IMG/VR virus record: IMGVR_UViG_3300030090_002290 | Coordinates: 1-56,327 of that record | Strand: one strand, 5' to 3' | Source of the DNA: a virus | Length of the DNA: 56,327 nucleotides | Shown: positions 1 through 7,571 of the stretch, in pieces | Position numbering within the stretch: position 1 is the first letter of the stretch | Layout: each line of letters begins with the position of its first letter | Notes under the pieces: generated by a model | The model's input: only the letters and a program-made list of their open reading frames with translations | Database searches by the model: none | What the model was told of the DNA's origin: nothing | Made by a program: the position numbers and the translations under genes

Positions 1-100
1 GCAAACAGCTGCTAAAAGTCCCTTATCACAATAGGAAGTTGAAATATGTCTGAAGCTACTGAAAATACGGAAGCAACCTTCGAAGCAATGCCCGGTGCGG
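1..100. repeat. Left copy of terminal 100-bp overlap
   Basis: Bases 1-100 recur at 56228-56327 with one difference (G at 99, A at 56326). The overlap covers the end of the portal gene and the first codons of the scaffold gene, so it is not a plausible packaging repeat. It is best read as the closure overlap of a circular assembly, giving a unit of about 56,227 bp. Confidence 0.93.
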
Positions 101-1092
101 ATCCTGCAGAAGCAGCAGAAGCGCCTTTAGATTTAAACTTTGGGCTTGGTGAAGAGGAAGCGGAAGAAGAAACTGAAGCAGAAGTAGAAACCGAAGCTGA
201 AGCAGAGGAGGAAGTTGAAGATGCCCCCGACGAGTCGGATAGCGAGGATCAAAGCGAGGGAGAACTTCAAGAAGAAGAGGCAGATTCGGAAACTGAAGAG
301 CAGTCTGACGACGGAGAACAGTCAGAAGACGCCGCCGAAGTAGAAGAACCTACAAAAGAACCCGAAAAAAAGCCGATGGTACCTAAATCACGGCTAGATG
401 AAGTGCTTGCTAAGCAAAAAGCCCTACAAAAACAGCTGGATGACATGAAAGCAGCGCAGGAAGTTGCTGAAGATGCGCCTGAAGAGTACGATTTTGCAGC
501 TAAAGAGGTGGAATACCAGACTTTATTGCTAGATGGAGAGGCAGATAAGGCCGCCGCGCTACGCCAAGAGATGCGAACAGCGGAAAAAGCCCAGATTGCC
601 TACGAAATGCGGCAAGAAATGACGCAAACCGTAACTCAAAGCCAGCAAGCTACAGCTTTACAGACTGCTGCTAGTGAGTTAGAGGCAAGTTTCCCTGTAT
701 TTGACCAAAATGCTGCGGAATACAACGCTGATTACACCCAAGAAGTGATTGATTTGCGTGATGCGTTTATTACACAGGGGTATGGAGCGGTTGATGCCCT
801 TAGTAAAGCAGCAAATTTTGTTATTAAGAGTAATGATTTGGTTGGGGCAACGGCAGAAGAAACTTCTACGTTGGCTTCTAAGAAAGCTCCAGCTGCACAG
901 GATGAAGTGGCTAAGAAACGCGCTGAAGTTACTAAGAAACTCAAGGCAGCGGAGTCTCAACCCCCTGAATTACCGGGAGAAAGTTCTGCTGATCGGGGTG
1001 AAAAGGCTTTAGACATAAGTACTATGTCTGAAGAAGAGTTTAATGCCCTTCCCCCAGACACCTTAAAGCGTCTTAGGGGCGACATCCTGTAA
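46..1092 (+). CDS. Putative capsid scaffolding protein
   Basis: A 348-residue protein directly downstream of the portal gene on the closed circle and upstream of the capsid gene, the usual place for a scaffold. Residues about 1-105 are extremely acidic and low in complexity (Glu, Asp, Ala, Ser). They are followed by a charged helical region, probably coiled coil, at about 115-235, and a Lys/Ala/Glu-rich tail. An internal scaffold that organises coat assembly would fit this composition, but sequence identity to a named scaffold cannot be shown here. The start ATG follows AGGAAG at a good distance. The first 55 bases of the gene recur at the right end of the window. Confidence 0.7.
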   Translation: MSEATENTEATFEAMPGADPAEAAEAPLDLNFGLGEEEAEEETEAEVETEAEAEEEVEDAPDESDSEDQSEGELQEEEADSETEEQSDDGEQSEDAAEVEEPTKEPEKKPMVPKSRLDEVLAKQKALQKQLDDMKAAQEVAEDAPEEYDFAAKEVEYQTLLLDGEADKAAALRQEMRTAEKAQIAYEMRQEMTQTVTQSQQATALQTAASELEASFPVFDQNAAEYNADYTQEVIDLRDAFITQGYGAVDALSKAANFVIKSNDLVGATAEETSTLASKKAPAAQDEVAKKRAEVTKKLKAAESQPPELPGESSADRGEKALDISTMSEEEFNALPPDTLKRLRGDIL

Positions 1093-1095
1093 TGT

Positions 1096-1323
1096 ATGAA
1101 GGGTACGATCCTAGCTTTTATGCTGATAACGGTAATAGAAGGCAATGTTGTTGACGGCGCTCAGCAAATGGTGTTTAAAGACATCCATCGCTGTCAACAA
1201 TTTGCATATTGGATCGAACACAATTGCAGAGATGCGCTTTGTAGGGGCGGAGTTAAGCAGCAGAACATAACAGCGTACTGTAAACCCGTTATGGCTGCAG
1301 CTAATCAGAAATTTTGGGATTGA
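1096..1323 (+). CDS. Small cysteine-rich secreted or membrane-anchored protein
   Basis: A 75-residue protein starting three bases after the scaffold stop. The first about 12 residues are hydrophobic (MKGTILAFMLITVIEG) and look like a short signal or anchor. The rest holds four cysteines (HRCQQ, HNCRDALC, AYC) that could form two disulfides in the periplasm. No family is recognised. Its place among small membrane genes between scaffold and capsid suggests an accessory host-interaction or lysis role, which is inference. Confidence 0.6.
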   Translation: MKGTILAFMLITVIEGNVVDGAQQMVFKDIHRCQQFAYWIEHNCRDALCRGGVKQQNITAYCKPVMAAANQKFWD

Positions 1324-1327
1324 TAAT

Positions 1328-1426
1328 ATGAGTGTATATAACGCTTTATTTTATATTCATGAAGAAAAACGATTTGCAAGATGGCAAGAATATATAGAAT
1401 TTTATAGACAACAGAAATTAAAATAG
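1328..1426 (+). CDS. 32-residue mini-protein
   Basis: A short reading frame from ATG to TAG fills the gap between its neighbours almost exactly, ending one base before the next ATG. The product is aromatic and basic, beginning MSVYNALFYIHEEKRF and ending RQQKLK, and could form one amphipathic helix. A GGGATTG stretch lies just upstream. No family is recognised. Tight packing is the main argument that it is translated. Confidence 0.45.
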   Translation: MSVYNALFYIHEEKRFARWQEYIEFYRQQKLK

Positions 1427-1427
1427 A

Positions 1428-1748
1428 ATGGCTAAAAAATTACAACATGATTCAATTTGGGCTAAGTATGACATCGATAACGATGGCACAGTTAGCGATG
1501 AGGAGCTTGAACGGGCTACTCAAATGATTGAATTAGATCTCAGGGAAGAGAAACAGGACAGTCAGCGACGGATTGCTTGGGTGGCGATGTCTTCTATGGT
1601 CGCATACTCTTTACTTCCTCTTATGCCTTTTGTACCAGAGGCTAGGCTGGATACCCTTTCCTCACTGAGTGACATCTTGTTTTTGAGCCAGGCCAGTATT
1701 ATAGGTTTGTATTTCGGCGCAACGGCTTATATGTCACGTAAACCCTAG
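1428..1748 (+). CDS. EF-hand membrane protein
   Basis: A 106-residue protein with a textbook EF-hand loop at residues 15-26 (D15-I-D17-N-D19-G20-T-V-S23-D-E-E26), which should bind calcium. After a charged helix come two hydrophobic segments at about 50-66 and 80-98, likely transmembrane. The layout is a cytoplasmic calcium-binding head on a small membrane hairpin, similar in size to a holin. The sequence does not settle whether it is a pore former, a calcium sensor for lysis or something else. Confidence 0.65.
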   Translation: MAKKLQHDSIWAKYDIDNDGTVSDEELERATQMIELDLREEKQDSQRRIAWVAMSSMVAYSLLPLMPFVPEARLDTLSSLSDILFLSQASIIGLYFGATAYMSRKP

Positions 1749-1757
1749 AGGTTTATT

Positions 1758-2237
1758 ATGATATTTGAAAGCATTGTGGCCATAACGTCGGCTGTTTCAG
1801 CTATTAATGGTCTTTTCCAACAGGTCGAAGAGGGCACTAAAAACGTCCAGACGTTGTTGGGTCAGCTCGGAGCGATCTCTTCTGGCATTGATAAGTACGA
1901 AATAGAAAGGCGCAACTCACTAACCTCTCCCCTTGATGGGGAGTCGGCCATGAGACTCGCTGCCCAAAAAGCGCGACTCGACAGGTACCATGAGAATTTG
2001 CGATTACTCAGCAATATGAACTCGGATGCGGCGCGTGTAATTGATGCGTACTTTGAGGAGCTGGAGGCTCAGAAGCAGAGGCACAAACAAAGCGTTAAAG
2101 AAGCTATCGAAAAGCAAAAGCGCAGAAAGCAAATGCTTAAAGACATTAGTCAATATGGCATACTGCTCGTTTTGGCTATTGCAGTTGCGGTGGTAACAGT
2201 TACTTTAGTTATCAAATTATTTGGCAAGGGGCTTTAA
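1758..2237 (+). CDS. Coiled-coil protein with C-terminal membrane anchor
   Basis: A 159-residue protein with a weakly hydrophobic start (IVAITSAVSAINGLF), a long charged helical middle rich in Glu, Lys, Arg and Gln, and a clear C-terminal transmembrane segment at about 134-153 (GILLVLAIAVAVVTVTLVI) ending in a short basic tail. It follows the EF-hand membrane gene closely and is followed by a gene that starts one base after its stop codon. The topology would suit a spanin-like or membrane-tethered structural protein. No family is recognised. Confidence 0.6.
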   Translation: MIFESIVAITSAVSAINGLFQQVEEGTKNVQTLLGQLGAISSGIDKYEIERRNSLTSPLDGESAMRLAAQKARLDRYHENLRLLSNMNSDAARVIDAYFEELEAQKQRHKQSVKEAIEKQKRRKQMLKDISQYGILLVLAIAVAVVTVTLVIKLFGKGL

Positions 2238-2238
2238 T

Positions 2239-2532
2239 ATGGCACATGAGAATAGAAGAGCAGCTTTACTTAAAAAACATGGGTTAAAAGGCGTAAATAA
2301 ACCTAAAAGAACGCCCAATCATCCTACAAAGTCACACATGGTGTTAGCGGCTGTAGGACACGAAATGAAGCTAATTCGTTTTGGGCAGCAGGGAGTTAGG
2401 GGTGCAGGTAAAAACCCGAAGAGCGCGAAGGACAAAGCCCGTAAGAAGTCATATTACGCTAGGCATAACGCGCAGGATGCAAAGCCTTCTAAGTTAAGCG
2501 CTCGTTACTGGTCTCATAAAGTTAAGTGGTAG
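2239..2532 (+). CDS. Conserved basic phage protein (RFGQQGV / YWSHKVKW family)
   Basis: A 97-residue basic protein. The chosen ATG lies nine bases after AGGGG; a longer frame that runs into the upstream gene is not needed. The middle holds KLIRFGQQGVRGAG and the end a YARH...SARYWSHKVKW block, a pattern I associate with small conserved phage proteins of unknown function found near head genes. Its charge and position suggest a virion or DNA-associated role, which is inference. Confidence 0.6.
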   Translation: MAHENRRAALLKKHGLKGVNKPKRTPNHPTKSHMVLAAVGHEMKLIRFGQQGVRGAGKNPKSAKDKARKKSYYARHNAQDAKPSKLSARYWSHKVKW

Positions 2533-2539
2533 TACTTAA

Positions 2540-2797
2540 ATGGCTTTAACTTTAGACGGTGACGTTAAATCTATGTTAGATGCCCCCTGCATAGGGTGGT
2601 GTACAACGCGACAGTTTGGCGATGATCGATGTAAAGGATGCGGAAGACAGGAGTGGGAGGTTAGGGACTGGTCTCGACTACCTGATATATACCGCAGACT
2701 ACGAATTATTTCTTTGGCTGAAGAGGGTTTTACTATTAGACATGTTCAGCCACTGGGTTGGAGGCCCACTCCGGGCAAAGATATAGAAGATAAATAG
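2540..2797 (+). CDS. DUF1289-like cysteine-motif protein
   Basis: An 85-residue protein with the cysteine pattern of the DUF1289 family: PCIGWC near residue 16, then CKGCGR and a conserved acidic/Trp stretch (EWEVRDWSRLPD). The four cysteines probably hold a metal or a small iron-sulfur site. Bacterial members are short and of unknown function. Here it is the last gene before a 250-bp structured gap that precedes the capsid gene. Confidence 0.7.
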   Translation: MALTLDGDVKSMLDAPCIGWCTTRQFGDDRCKGCGRQEWEVRDWSRLPDIYRRLRIISLAEEGFTIRHVQPLGWRPTPGKDIEDK

Positions 2798-2859
2798 GCT
2801 TGTTTATTTAATTTTATATAAGTACTATCTAACCTTCGTACGACTATACGATATTAGTC

Positions 2860-2971
2860 CGTGCCGTACACGTTAAAACCGTATATCGCCTGTAAAGGCG
2901 TTAAACCTTCCGAGGTCGAACCTCGTTAAAAACCGCTAATACGTCGCCCTACGATACGGGTAACGGATTAG
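2860..2971 (+). other. Array of hairpins, three followed by TTAAA-CC, upstream of capsid gene
   Basis: The gap 2798-3046 has no gene. Three short hairpins come in a row, each closed by a C-G pair and each followed at once by TTAAA(n)CC. CGTG-CCGTA-CACG (2860-2872) is followed by TTAAAACC, CGCC-TGTAAA-GGCG (2887-2900) by TTAAACC, and CGAGGT-CGA-ACCTCG (2911-2925) by TTAAAAACC. A fourth, larger stem pairs CTAAT (2936-2940) with ATTAG (2967-2971) and contains a GCCC/GGGT inner stem. This looks like a structured leader or processing element in late mRNA. A weak promoter-like pair (TTGTTT, 17 bases, TACTAT) lies at 2800-2828. Confidence 0.5.
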
Positions 2972-2993
2972 CCGCTCCAAAAGTCGGCTTTTT
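2970..2993 (+). terminator. Intrinsic terminator before the capsid gene
   Basis: AGCCG (2970-2974) pairs with CGGCT (2985-2989) across a 10-base loop, followed by a T-run to 2993. The short stem suggests partial termination, so capsid mRNA could come from read-through or from a start within the gap. A second perfect hairpin, CACTGG-CTTG-CCAGTG, lies at 2998-3013, before the AAGGAGG ribosome-binding site. Confidence 0.55.
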
Positions 2994-3046
2994 GTGGCAC
3001 TGGCTTGCCAGTGTGTATTAAAAACAAACGCATAAGGAGGCCTTAA

Positions 3047-4204
3047 ATGGCTCTTACTAACTTTGCGTCTCTGACTTCGAATCAATTGACGGCTTGGAGC
3101 AGAGACTTTTGGCAGGTTGCTCGTAACATGTCATTCATCAACCAGTTCGCAGGAACTGGCCAGAACGCGATGGTTCAGCGCATTACTGAACTGACTAAAA
3201 ATGAAAAGGGTACTAAAGCAGTTATCACGCTATTAGCGGACATGACTGGAGACGGTATCACTGGTGACAACACTCTGGAAGGTAATGAAGAAGCGCTAAG
3301 AGCGTACGACATTACTATCGAGCTTGACCAGCTAAGATTCGCTAACAGAATCTCTGGCCGGTTGGCAGACCAGAAATCAGTCGTAAACTTCAGAGAGAAC
3401 TCTCGTGACGCACTTGCTTATGCAATGGCTGACCGTATGGACCAGCTAGCGTTCTTGACTCTTTCTGGTATTGCTTATACTCATAAGACCAATGGTGCTT
3501 TGAGAAATACCTCAAGTACTAGTGGGCATGAGTTAGCTGACCTTGAGTTTGCTTCTGACGTATCTGCTCCGACTGCAGCTCGTCACCGACGAATAGATGT
3601 GTCTGGTGGTACTTCAACTCTTGAAGCGGGTGACACTACTGCAATAGCAGCCACTGATAAGATTGCTTATCGTGACATCGTTAACCTGAAAGCCTACGCT
3701 AAAGATAACTACATCCGTGGTTTGCGTGGTGCTGGTAACGAAGAAGTGTTCCACATGTTCGTAACTCCTCAGCAAATGGCTGATCTGAAGCTCGATTCAG
3801 ACTTCTTGACCAACGTACGTCAAGCGTCTGCACGAGGACCAAACAACCAATTGTTCTCCGGAACAAGCAGCTTGATGGTTGACGGCGTTATGGTTCACGA
3901 GTTCCGTCACGTATTCAGCACAGAAGGTGCTACCTCTGGTACTTCTTCTAACGCTGGCGCGGCTGGATACAAGTGGGGTGCAAACGCTGACGTTGACGGC
4001 GCACGTGCTCTATTCTGTGGCGCTCAAGCTCTTGCAATGGCCGATATCGGTAACCCTGAGATTGTTGAAGATACTTTCGACTATCAGAATCAGGCTGGTA
4101 TCTCTATTGGTAAGATCTTTGGATTGCGTAAGCCTAAGTACAACAGCGACTACAATGGTAGCGTTCAAGACTTCGGTGTAATCGCTCTTGATACAGCTCA
4201 GTAA
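3047..4204 (+). CDS. Major capsid protein (N4 gp56 / DUF4043-like)
   Basis: A 385-residue protein behind a near-perfect AAGGAGG site, as expected for the most abundant virion protein. It begins with an Ala/Ser/Thr-rich helix and then shows the conserved core of the N4-gp56/DUF4043 group of HK97-fold coat proteins, including LRFANRISGRLADQKSV and a following RDALAYAMADRMDQLAF helix. The length is normal for that family. It is preceded by scaffold-region genes and followed by a small beta-rich protein that may decorate the head. Codons are more regular here than in neighbouring small genes, which fits high expression. Confidence 0.88.
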   Translation: MALTNFASLTSNQLTAWSRDFWQVARNMSFINQFAGTGQNAMVQRITELTKNEKGTKAVITLLADMTGDGITGDNTLEGNEEALRAYDITIELDQLRFANRISGRLADQKSVVNFRENSRDALAYAMADRMDQLAFLTLSGIAYTHKTNGALRNTSSTSGHELADLEFASDVSAPTAARHRRIDVSGGTSTLEAGDTTAIAATDKIAYRDIVNLKAYAKDNYIRGLRGAGNEEVFHMFVTPQQMADLKLDSDFLTNVRQASARGPNNQLFSGTSSLMVDGVMVHEFRHVFSTEGATSGTSSNAGAAGYKWGANADVDGARALFCGAQALAMADIGNPEIVEDTFDYQNQAGISIGKIFGLRKPKYNSDYNGSVQDFGVIALDTAQ

Positions 4205-4223
4205 GGCAAGGAGAATATAGAAA

Positions 4224-4667
4224 ATGGCTACTTTAACTTCTGGCGCAGTATCGGGTAATAGCTCGTTTAAACCCTATCCGCAAGGAAACGTGGGTGTAAG
4301 ACAGGCTACTTATTCTTTAACTGCAGCTTTAGCAGGCTCCGATGTCGTACAAATGGTCGATGTTTTCGCAGGTGAAACTGTTGTTGGTATAGTACTTACT
4401 ACTACTGACCTAGACACCAACGGATCCCCCGCCATTGTACTTGACGTTGGTTATGGCGGTGCAACCGCAGCTTTCATCGATGGTTCAACTATCGGTCAAG
4501 CAGGCGGAACTGCAAGCTCGTTTGCAATTGGTAACGCAACACACGGTTCAACTGCAACCGCTCCCGTTGCTTTTACTGCTGACGACACAATCGATGTACT
4601 TGTTCAGACAGCCCCAGGAACTGGAGCTACTAGCGGTACCATCACTTTGTACGCCTTTATAGCGTAG
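4224..4667 (+). CDS. Putative head decoration protein
   Basis: A 147-residue Gly/Ala/Thr-rich protein with no charged helices, predicted all-beta, 19 bases after the capsid stop and behind AAGGAG. Small beta-rich proteins next to the coat gene are usually capsid stabilising or decoration proteins, and the VLDVGYGGATAAFIDG segment is typical of such sandwich folds. It is the last gene before a strong terminator, so it shares the capsid transcript. No named family is assigned. Confidence 0.6.
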   Translation: MATLTSGAVSGNSSFKPYPQGNVGVRQATYSLTAALAGSDVVQMVDVFAGETVVGIVLTTTDLDTNGSPAIVLDVGYGGATAAFIDGSTIGQAGGTASSFAIGNATHGSTATAPVAFTADDTIDVLVQTAPGTGATSGTITLYAFIA

Positions 4668-4674
4668 AGTTAAT

Positions 4675-4697
4675 GCCCCCTCTTCGGAGGGGGCTTT
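4675..4697 (+). terminator. Strong UUCG-loop intrinsic terminator
   Basis: GCCCCCTC (4675-4682), loop TTCG, GAGGGGGC (4687-4694), then TTT. An eight-pair GC-rich stem with a C(UUCG)G tetraloop right after the capsid and decoration genes should limit transcription of downstream genes relative to capsid. Confidence 0.8.
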
Positions 4698-4714
4698 CAT
4701 ACGAGGTATCCACA

Positions 4715-5203
4715 ATGTCTTATACTAGGAAGTCGAGAAGAAAAGATCGTAAGATCAAAACACAAACAACAGCTGAACGTAGGAGAGGGGGCAACAGCCC
4801 TGCAGCTCGACGGGCAGCAGCAAACGCAAATGTAAGGGTGAGACCTACAGCGTCTAGGTATACTAAGGTTGACAGTACTCCTAAAAATAGACCTACGTCC
4901 CCTACGACTAAACCTAAGGTAACTAAAACTTCTCCAAGTGAACTGCGCGGAGATAAAAAAGTTACTAAGCCCCGTAACGGTAAGCCAGCAAAAACATCCG
5001 TTCCTAAAAGACCAAGAGTAACTGGTAAGGGGAGCAGGAATGTTTCTACGACAAATCCTAATACAGGTAAAAGAACTTTGGCTAATGTGACACGGGAACA
5101 GCTAATAAAAGCTGGTTTAACTACTGGTCCAAAAGGTCTTCGTAAATACCTTAATTTTATGGACAGGAAGGGTAGACGCCCAACCGCTAAAGATTTTAAG
5201 TAA
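4715..5203 (+). CDS. Highly basic, disordered protein
   Basis: A 162-residue protein with very high Lys/Arg content throughout (it begins MSYTRKSRRKDRKIK) and many Pro, Thr, Ser and Asn residues, so probably disordered. The C-terminal about 35 residues (REQLIKAGLTTGPKGLRKYL) may fold into short helices. The start at 4715 follows a GAGG site; a longer frame would begin inside the terminator. It could bind packaged DNA or RNA in the head, an inference from charge and position only. Confidence 0.6.
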   Translation: MSYTRKSRRKDRKIKTQTTAERRRGGNSPAARRAAANANVRVRPTASRYTKVDSTPKNRPTSPTTKPKVTKTSPSELRGDKKVTKPRNGKPAKTSVPKRPRVTGKGSRNVSTTNPNTGKRTLANVTREQLIKAGLTTGPKGLRKYLNFMDRKGRRPTAKDFK

Positions 5204-5213
5204 GGAGAGATAG

Positions 5214-5339
5214 ATGCCGGGAAACAAAAACGGTAATGGTAATGGTAAGGGTAAGAAGGCGAAGGGTACCCCCAAGAGACCTGCTTCACCTTATCCAACA
5301 CGAGCGGCTGCTAAAAAAATGATAAAGAAGGATTATTAA
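5214..5339 (+). CDS. 41-residue basic mini-protein
   Basis: A short frame behind AAGGAGAG, ending three bases before the next ATG. The product has a Gly/Asn/Lys repeat (NGNGNGKGKKAKG) and a Pro-rich, basic tail. It resembles the preceding protein in composition and may work with it. No family is recognised, but the ribosome-binding site and tight spacing make it likely to be expressed. Confidence 0.55.
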   Translation: MPGNKNGNGNGKGKKAKGTPKRPASPYPTRAAAKKMIKKDY

Positions 5340-5341
5340 TC

Positions 5342-5743
5342 ATGAGAATTGTTTCTGACACGGAAGTTAGAATTGCCATGTTAAGTGGCGCGGTTATCTT
5401 ATTGCAGCCTGGGCAAGAGCGAGAAGTCTCAGATGAGATTGGCTTAGTCGCTGTGCAGATGGGCGCTAGAGCTTTGTCTGGTATGCCTTCCCCTGAGGAA
5501 GATCAACCTGTTGAAGACGAAGTTGAGATTGAACTGGAAGAAGAACCAGTTGAAGAAGAACCTAAAGCACCTACGTTACGTGAGGGGCTGGTTGAAGCGT
5601 TTATAGAAATTATAAACGAAGGCAACCCCGATGATTTCAAAGCTGACGGGGGCGTAAAAGCCGCTGTTATAAACAAAAAGATGGGGGATACGATTCCTCC
5701 CGAAGAGCGCGAAGCTGCTTGGCAAGAAGCCTTAAACAGATAG
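5342..5743 (+). CDS. Acidic virion-associated protein
   Basis: A 133-residue acidic protein. Residues 1-45 look like a small beta domain (MRIVSDTEVRIAMLSG then VILLQPGQERE), residues 50-78 are a Glu/Pro-rich linker, and residues 80-133 form a helical domain with a DDFKADGGVKAAVINKKMG segment. It sits at the start of the head-tail adaptor genes. The pattern of small beta head, acidic linker and helical tail is common in minor virion proteins, but no exact family is named. Confidence 0.55.
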   Translation: MRIVSDTEVRIAMLSGAVILLQPGQEREVSDEIGLVAVQMGARALSGMPSPEEDQPVEDEVEIELEEEPVEEEPKAPTLREGLVEAFIEIINEGNPDDFKADGGVKAAVINKKMGDTIPPEEREAAWQEALNR

Positions 5744-5752
5744 AGGTTTGAT

Positions 5753-6472
5753 ATGACTGTAACCGTACAAAGCGTTATAGATCGTGTACAGGTAACACTA
5801 CAGGATACTACTGGTATACGGTGGCCTGTTGTCGGGGAGCTGGTTCTATTCGTAAACGACGCTCAGAGAGAAATAGCATTATTAAAGCCCGACGCAAGTG
5901 CTACAACTGCTAATGTACAGTTAGTAACAGGTACTCGACAGACTATACCAGCTGCAGGTAACCGACTCTTAGCATTGGTTAGAAATATGTCTGATACTTC
6001 TGGCGGTGCTACAGGTGGCAGGGCAATTAGATTAGTTTCTGGTGAGGTACTAGATGCTCAAACTCCTAACTGGCATAACGCTTCTGCGTCAGCTGGTACG
6101 GATGCAGCACATACTACTGTTGTTAAACATTACGTTTACGATGAGCAAAACCCTCGCGTTTTTTATGTGTATCCGGGAGTCGCAGGTAATGCATACGCCG
6201 AGATAGTTTACTCAGCAAACCCTTCTACTGTTGCACAGAACGGTAACTTGGACATACCTGATATTTTTGCAAACGCAGTTGCAGATTATGTTCTGTTCCG
6301 AGCGTATACAAAAGATGCAGAGTATGCAGGTAATGCTACAAGGGCAGGTTTACATTATAACCTTTTTATTAATTCTGTTACGGGTAAAGGTCAAATAGAT
6401 GCGATTACTACACCAAATGCTAATGTATCTGGCAATGTCACTTTACCCTCTCAACAAGCTCAATTAGGGTAG
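5753..6472 (+). CDS. Head-tail adaptor (DUF6682-like)
   Basis: A 239-residue protein. Its opening, with RVQVTLQDTTGIRWPVVGEL and then a FVNDAQREIALLKPDA helix, matches a conserved podovirus adaptor family (DUF6682-like). The C-terminal part has a FANAVADYVLFRAYTKDAEY helix followed by a region resembling neck proteins that dock on the portal. It precedes a second connector gene by eight bases. Together they probably form the ring that joins portal to tail, the job of T7 gp11 or P22 gp4. Confidence 0.65.
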   Translation: MTVTVQSVIDRVQVTLQDTTGIRWPVVGELVLFVNDAQREIALLKPDASATTANVQLVTGTRQTIPAAGNRLLALVRNMSDTSGGATGGRAIRLVSGEVLDAQTPNWHNASASAGTDAAHTTVVKHYVYDEQNPRVFYVYPGVAGNAYAEIVYSANPSTVAQNGNLDIPDIFANAVADYVLFRAYTKDAEYAGNATRAGLHYNLFINSVTGKGQIDAITTPNANVSGNVTLPSQQAQLG

Positions 6473-6479
6473 TTAACTA

Positions 6480-7160
6480 GTGGCCTCCTACGAGTCCTTA
6501 CTTTCTGAAATTATTCCAGTAGTACCGGGCTGTACTGATACTCTTATTGAACAGAATATTCGTGCGGCTGTTATTGAACTGTGCGAGAAAACGGAAGTTT
6601 ATCAGCAAGAGCTGGACCCTGTTTCTACAGTAAAGAATATATTTGAGTATGATTTAGAACCCCCTAGCGGTACAACAGTCCATAAAATTATATGGATGAC
6701 TTATGATGGGGAAGATTTAGAGGCGATAACAAATGCGTTGCTAGAGCAGCGTAAGCCTAAATGGAGGCAGTCTGGTTATGAAGGACGACCAGAGTACTTC
6801 GTTAAGCAGTCGCCTTCTCTTTTTTATGTAGCGCCTGTACCTAATGAAACAAAGGTAAACGGGTTGCTGTTACGGGTAGCGTTAAAACCTACTCATACGT
6901 CCAGTTCGTGTGACACTGACATAATGAACGATTATAGGGACACTATAATTAATGGCACTATCTTCAGGTTGTTAAGACTTCCAGGCAGAGAGTGGACAGA
7001 CTATGCAGGGGCACAAGTTTATGCAGCGTTGTTTGCTGAAGGGTTAAATGCCGCCGAAAAGCGCGGACGACAAACAGCATCAAGAGTAGCTAGAAAGGTG
7101 AGATACAGTGGAACAGGGCCAAGTTATAGGCTTACACGTACCAAATATTCAAAACGATGA
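6480..7160 (+). CDS. Tail tubular A-like connector protein
   Basis: A 226-residue protein starting with GTG. The start is supported by spacing after the adaptor gene and by the MASYESLLSEIIP opening, typical of gatekeeper or adaptor proteins. It has a helical N-terminus, a beta middle (with WMTYDGEDLEAIT) and a C-terminal helix ending in a basic tail. Position and length resemble T7 gp11-type proteins that form the adaptor between portal and nozzle. Its last 53 bases overlap the next gene in another frame. Confidence 0.55.
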   Translation: MASYESLLSEIIPVVPGCTDTLIEQNIRAAVIELCEKTEVYQQELDPVSTVKNIFEYDLEPPSGTTVHKIIWMTYDGEDLEAITNALLEQRKPKWRQSGYEGRPEYFVKQSPSLFYVAPVPNETKVNGLLLRVALKPTHTSSSCDTDIMNDYRDTIINGTIFRLLRLPGREWTDYAGAQVYAALFAEGLNAAEKRGRQTASRVARKVRYSGTGPSYRLTRTKYSKR

Positions 7161-7569
7161 GAAAGTTTTTGAGCCGGTTATTGGTAGCATTCGTGAAGAT
7201 TGGGATAGGGTTCGTCCTCATATTCAGTCTCTTCTGGACGACTGCCCGAACTTATCTTTCCGAGTGGAAGATGTCTATGCGGAAGTGGTTGCGGAAAAAG
7301 CCATTTATTGGAAAGCTCCTGAAGGGTTTGTTATTTCGACTACAGAAGTTAATCGATTTACTAACCAAAAGACTTTCTTTATCTGGATAGCGTGTGCCTA
7401 TAAAAGAGGCGATAGGAACATGTTGAAATATTATCCGTTTTTCCAATCGTTAGCGAAAGAGTTAGGCATGGAGGCTTTAGAAGTACAGACCTCTCATGAA
7501 GCGATTAAGCCTATTTTGTTAGGCGCAGGTTGGGAACTAGATACTGTTGTGTACAGACTCGAGGTATAG
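7108..7569 (+). CDS. GNAT-fold-like protein (T7 gp13-like)
   Basis: A 153-residue protein from a GTG behind AAAGGTGAG, overlapping the upstream gene by 53 bases. The layout (EDVYAEVVAEKAIYW, then an FFIWIACAYKRGDRN strand, a YFPFFQSLAKELG-like helix and an ILLGAGWELDTVVYRLE ending) resembles the GNAT acyltransferase fold. T7-like phages encode such a protein at this position (internal virion protein gp13). Acetyl-CoA-binding residues are not obvious, so it may be structural only. Confidence 0.5.
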   Translation: MEQGQVIGLHVPNIQNDEKVFEPVIGSIREDWDRVRPHIQSLLDDCPNLSFRVEDVYAEVVAEKAIYWKAPEGFVISTTEVNRFTNQKTFFIWIACAYKRGDRNMLKYYPFFQSLAKELGMEALEVQTSHEAIKPILLGAGWELDTVVYRLEV

Positions 7570-7571
7570 AA

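Noticed and set aside
1-100. True direct terminal repeats of the virion DNA
   Set aside because: The overlap is only 100 bp, lies inside coding sequence between portal and scaffold, and is best explained by assembly closure.
2860-2907. Resemblance of CGTG-loop-CACG-TTAAA to the start of a pistol ribozyme
   Set aside because: The loop is too short and I see no partner for the pseudoknot or the downstream strand that is cut. Kept only as a hairpin array.
4720-5301. 193-codon minus-strand frame
   Set aside because: It is the mirror of a Lys/Arg/Thr-rich gene with skewed codons. The + strand frames have ribosome-binding sites and fit the operon.
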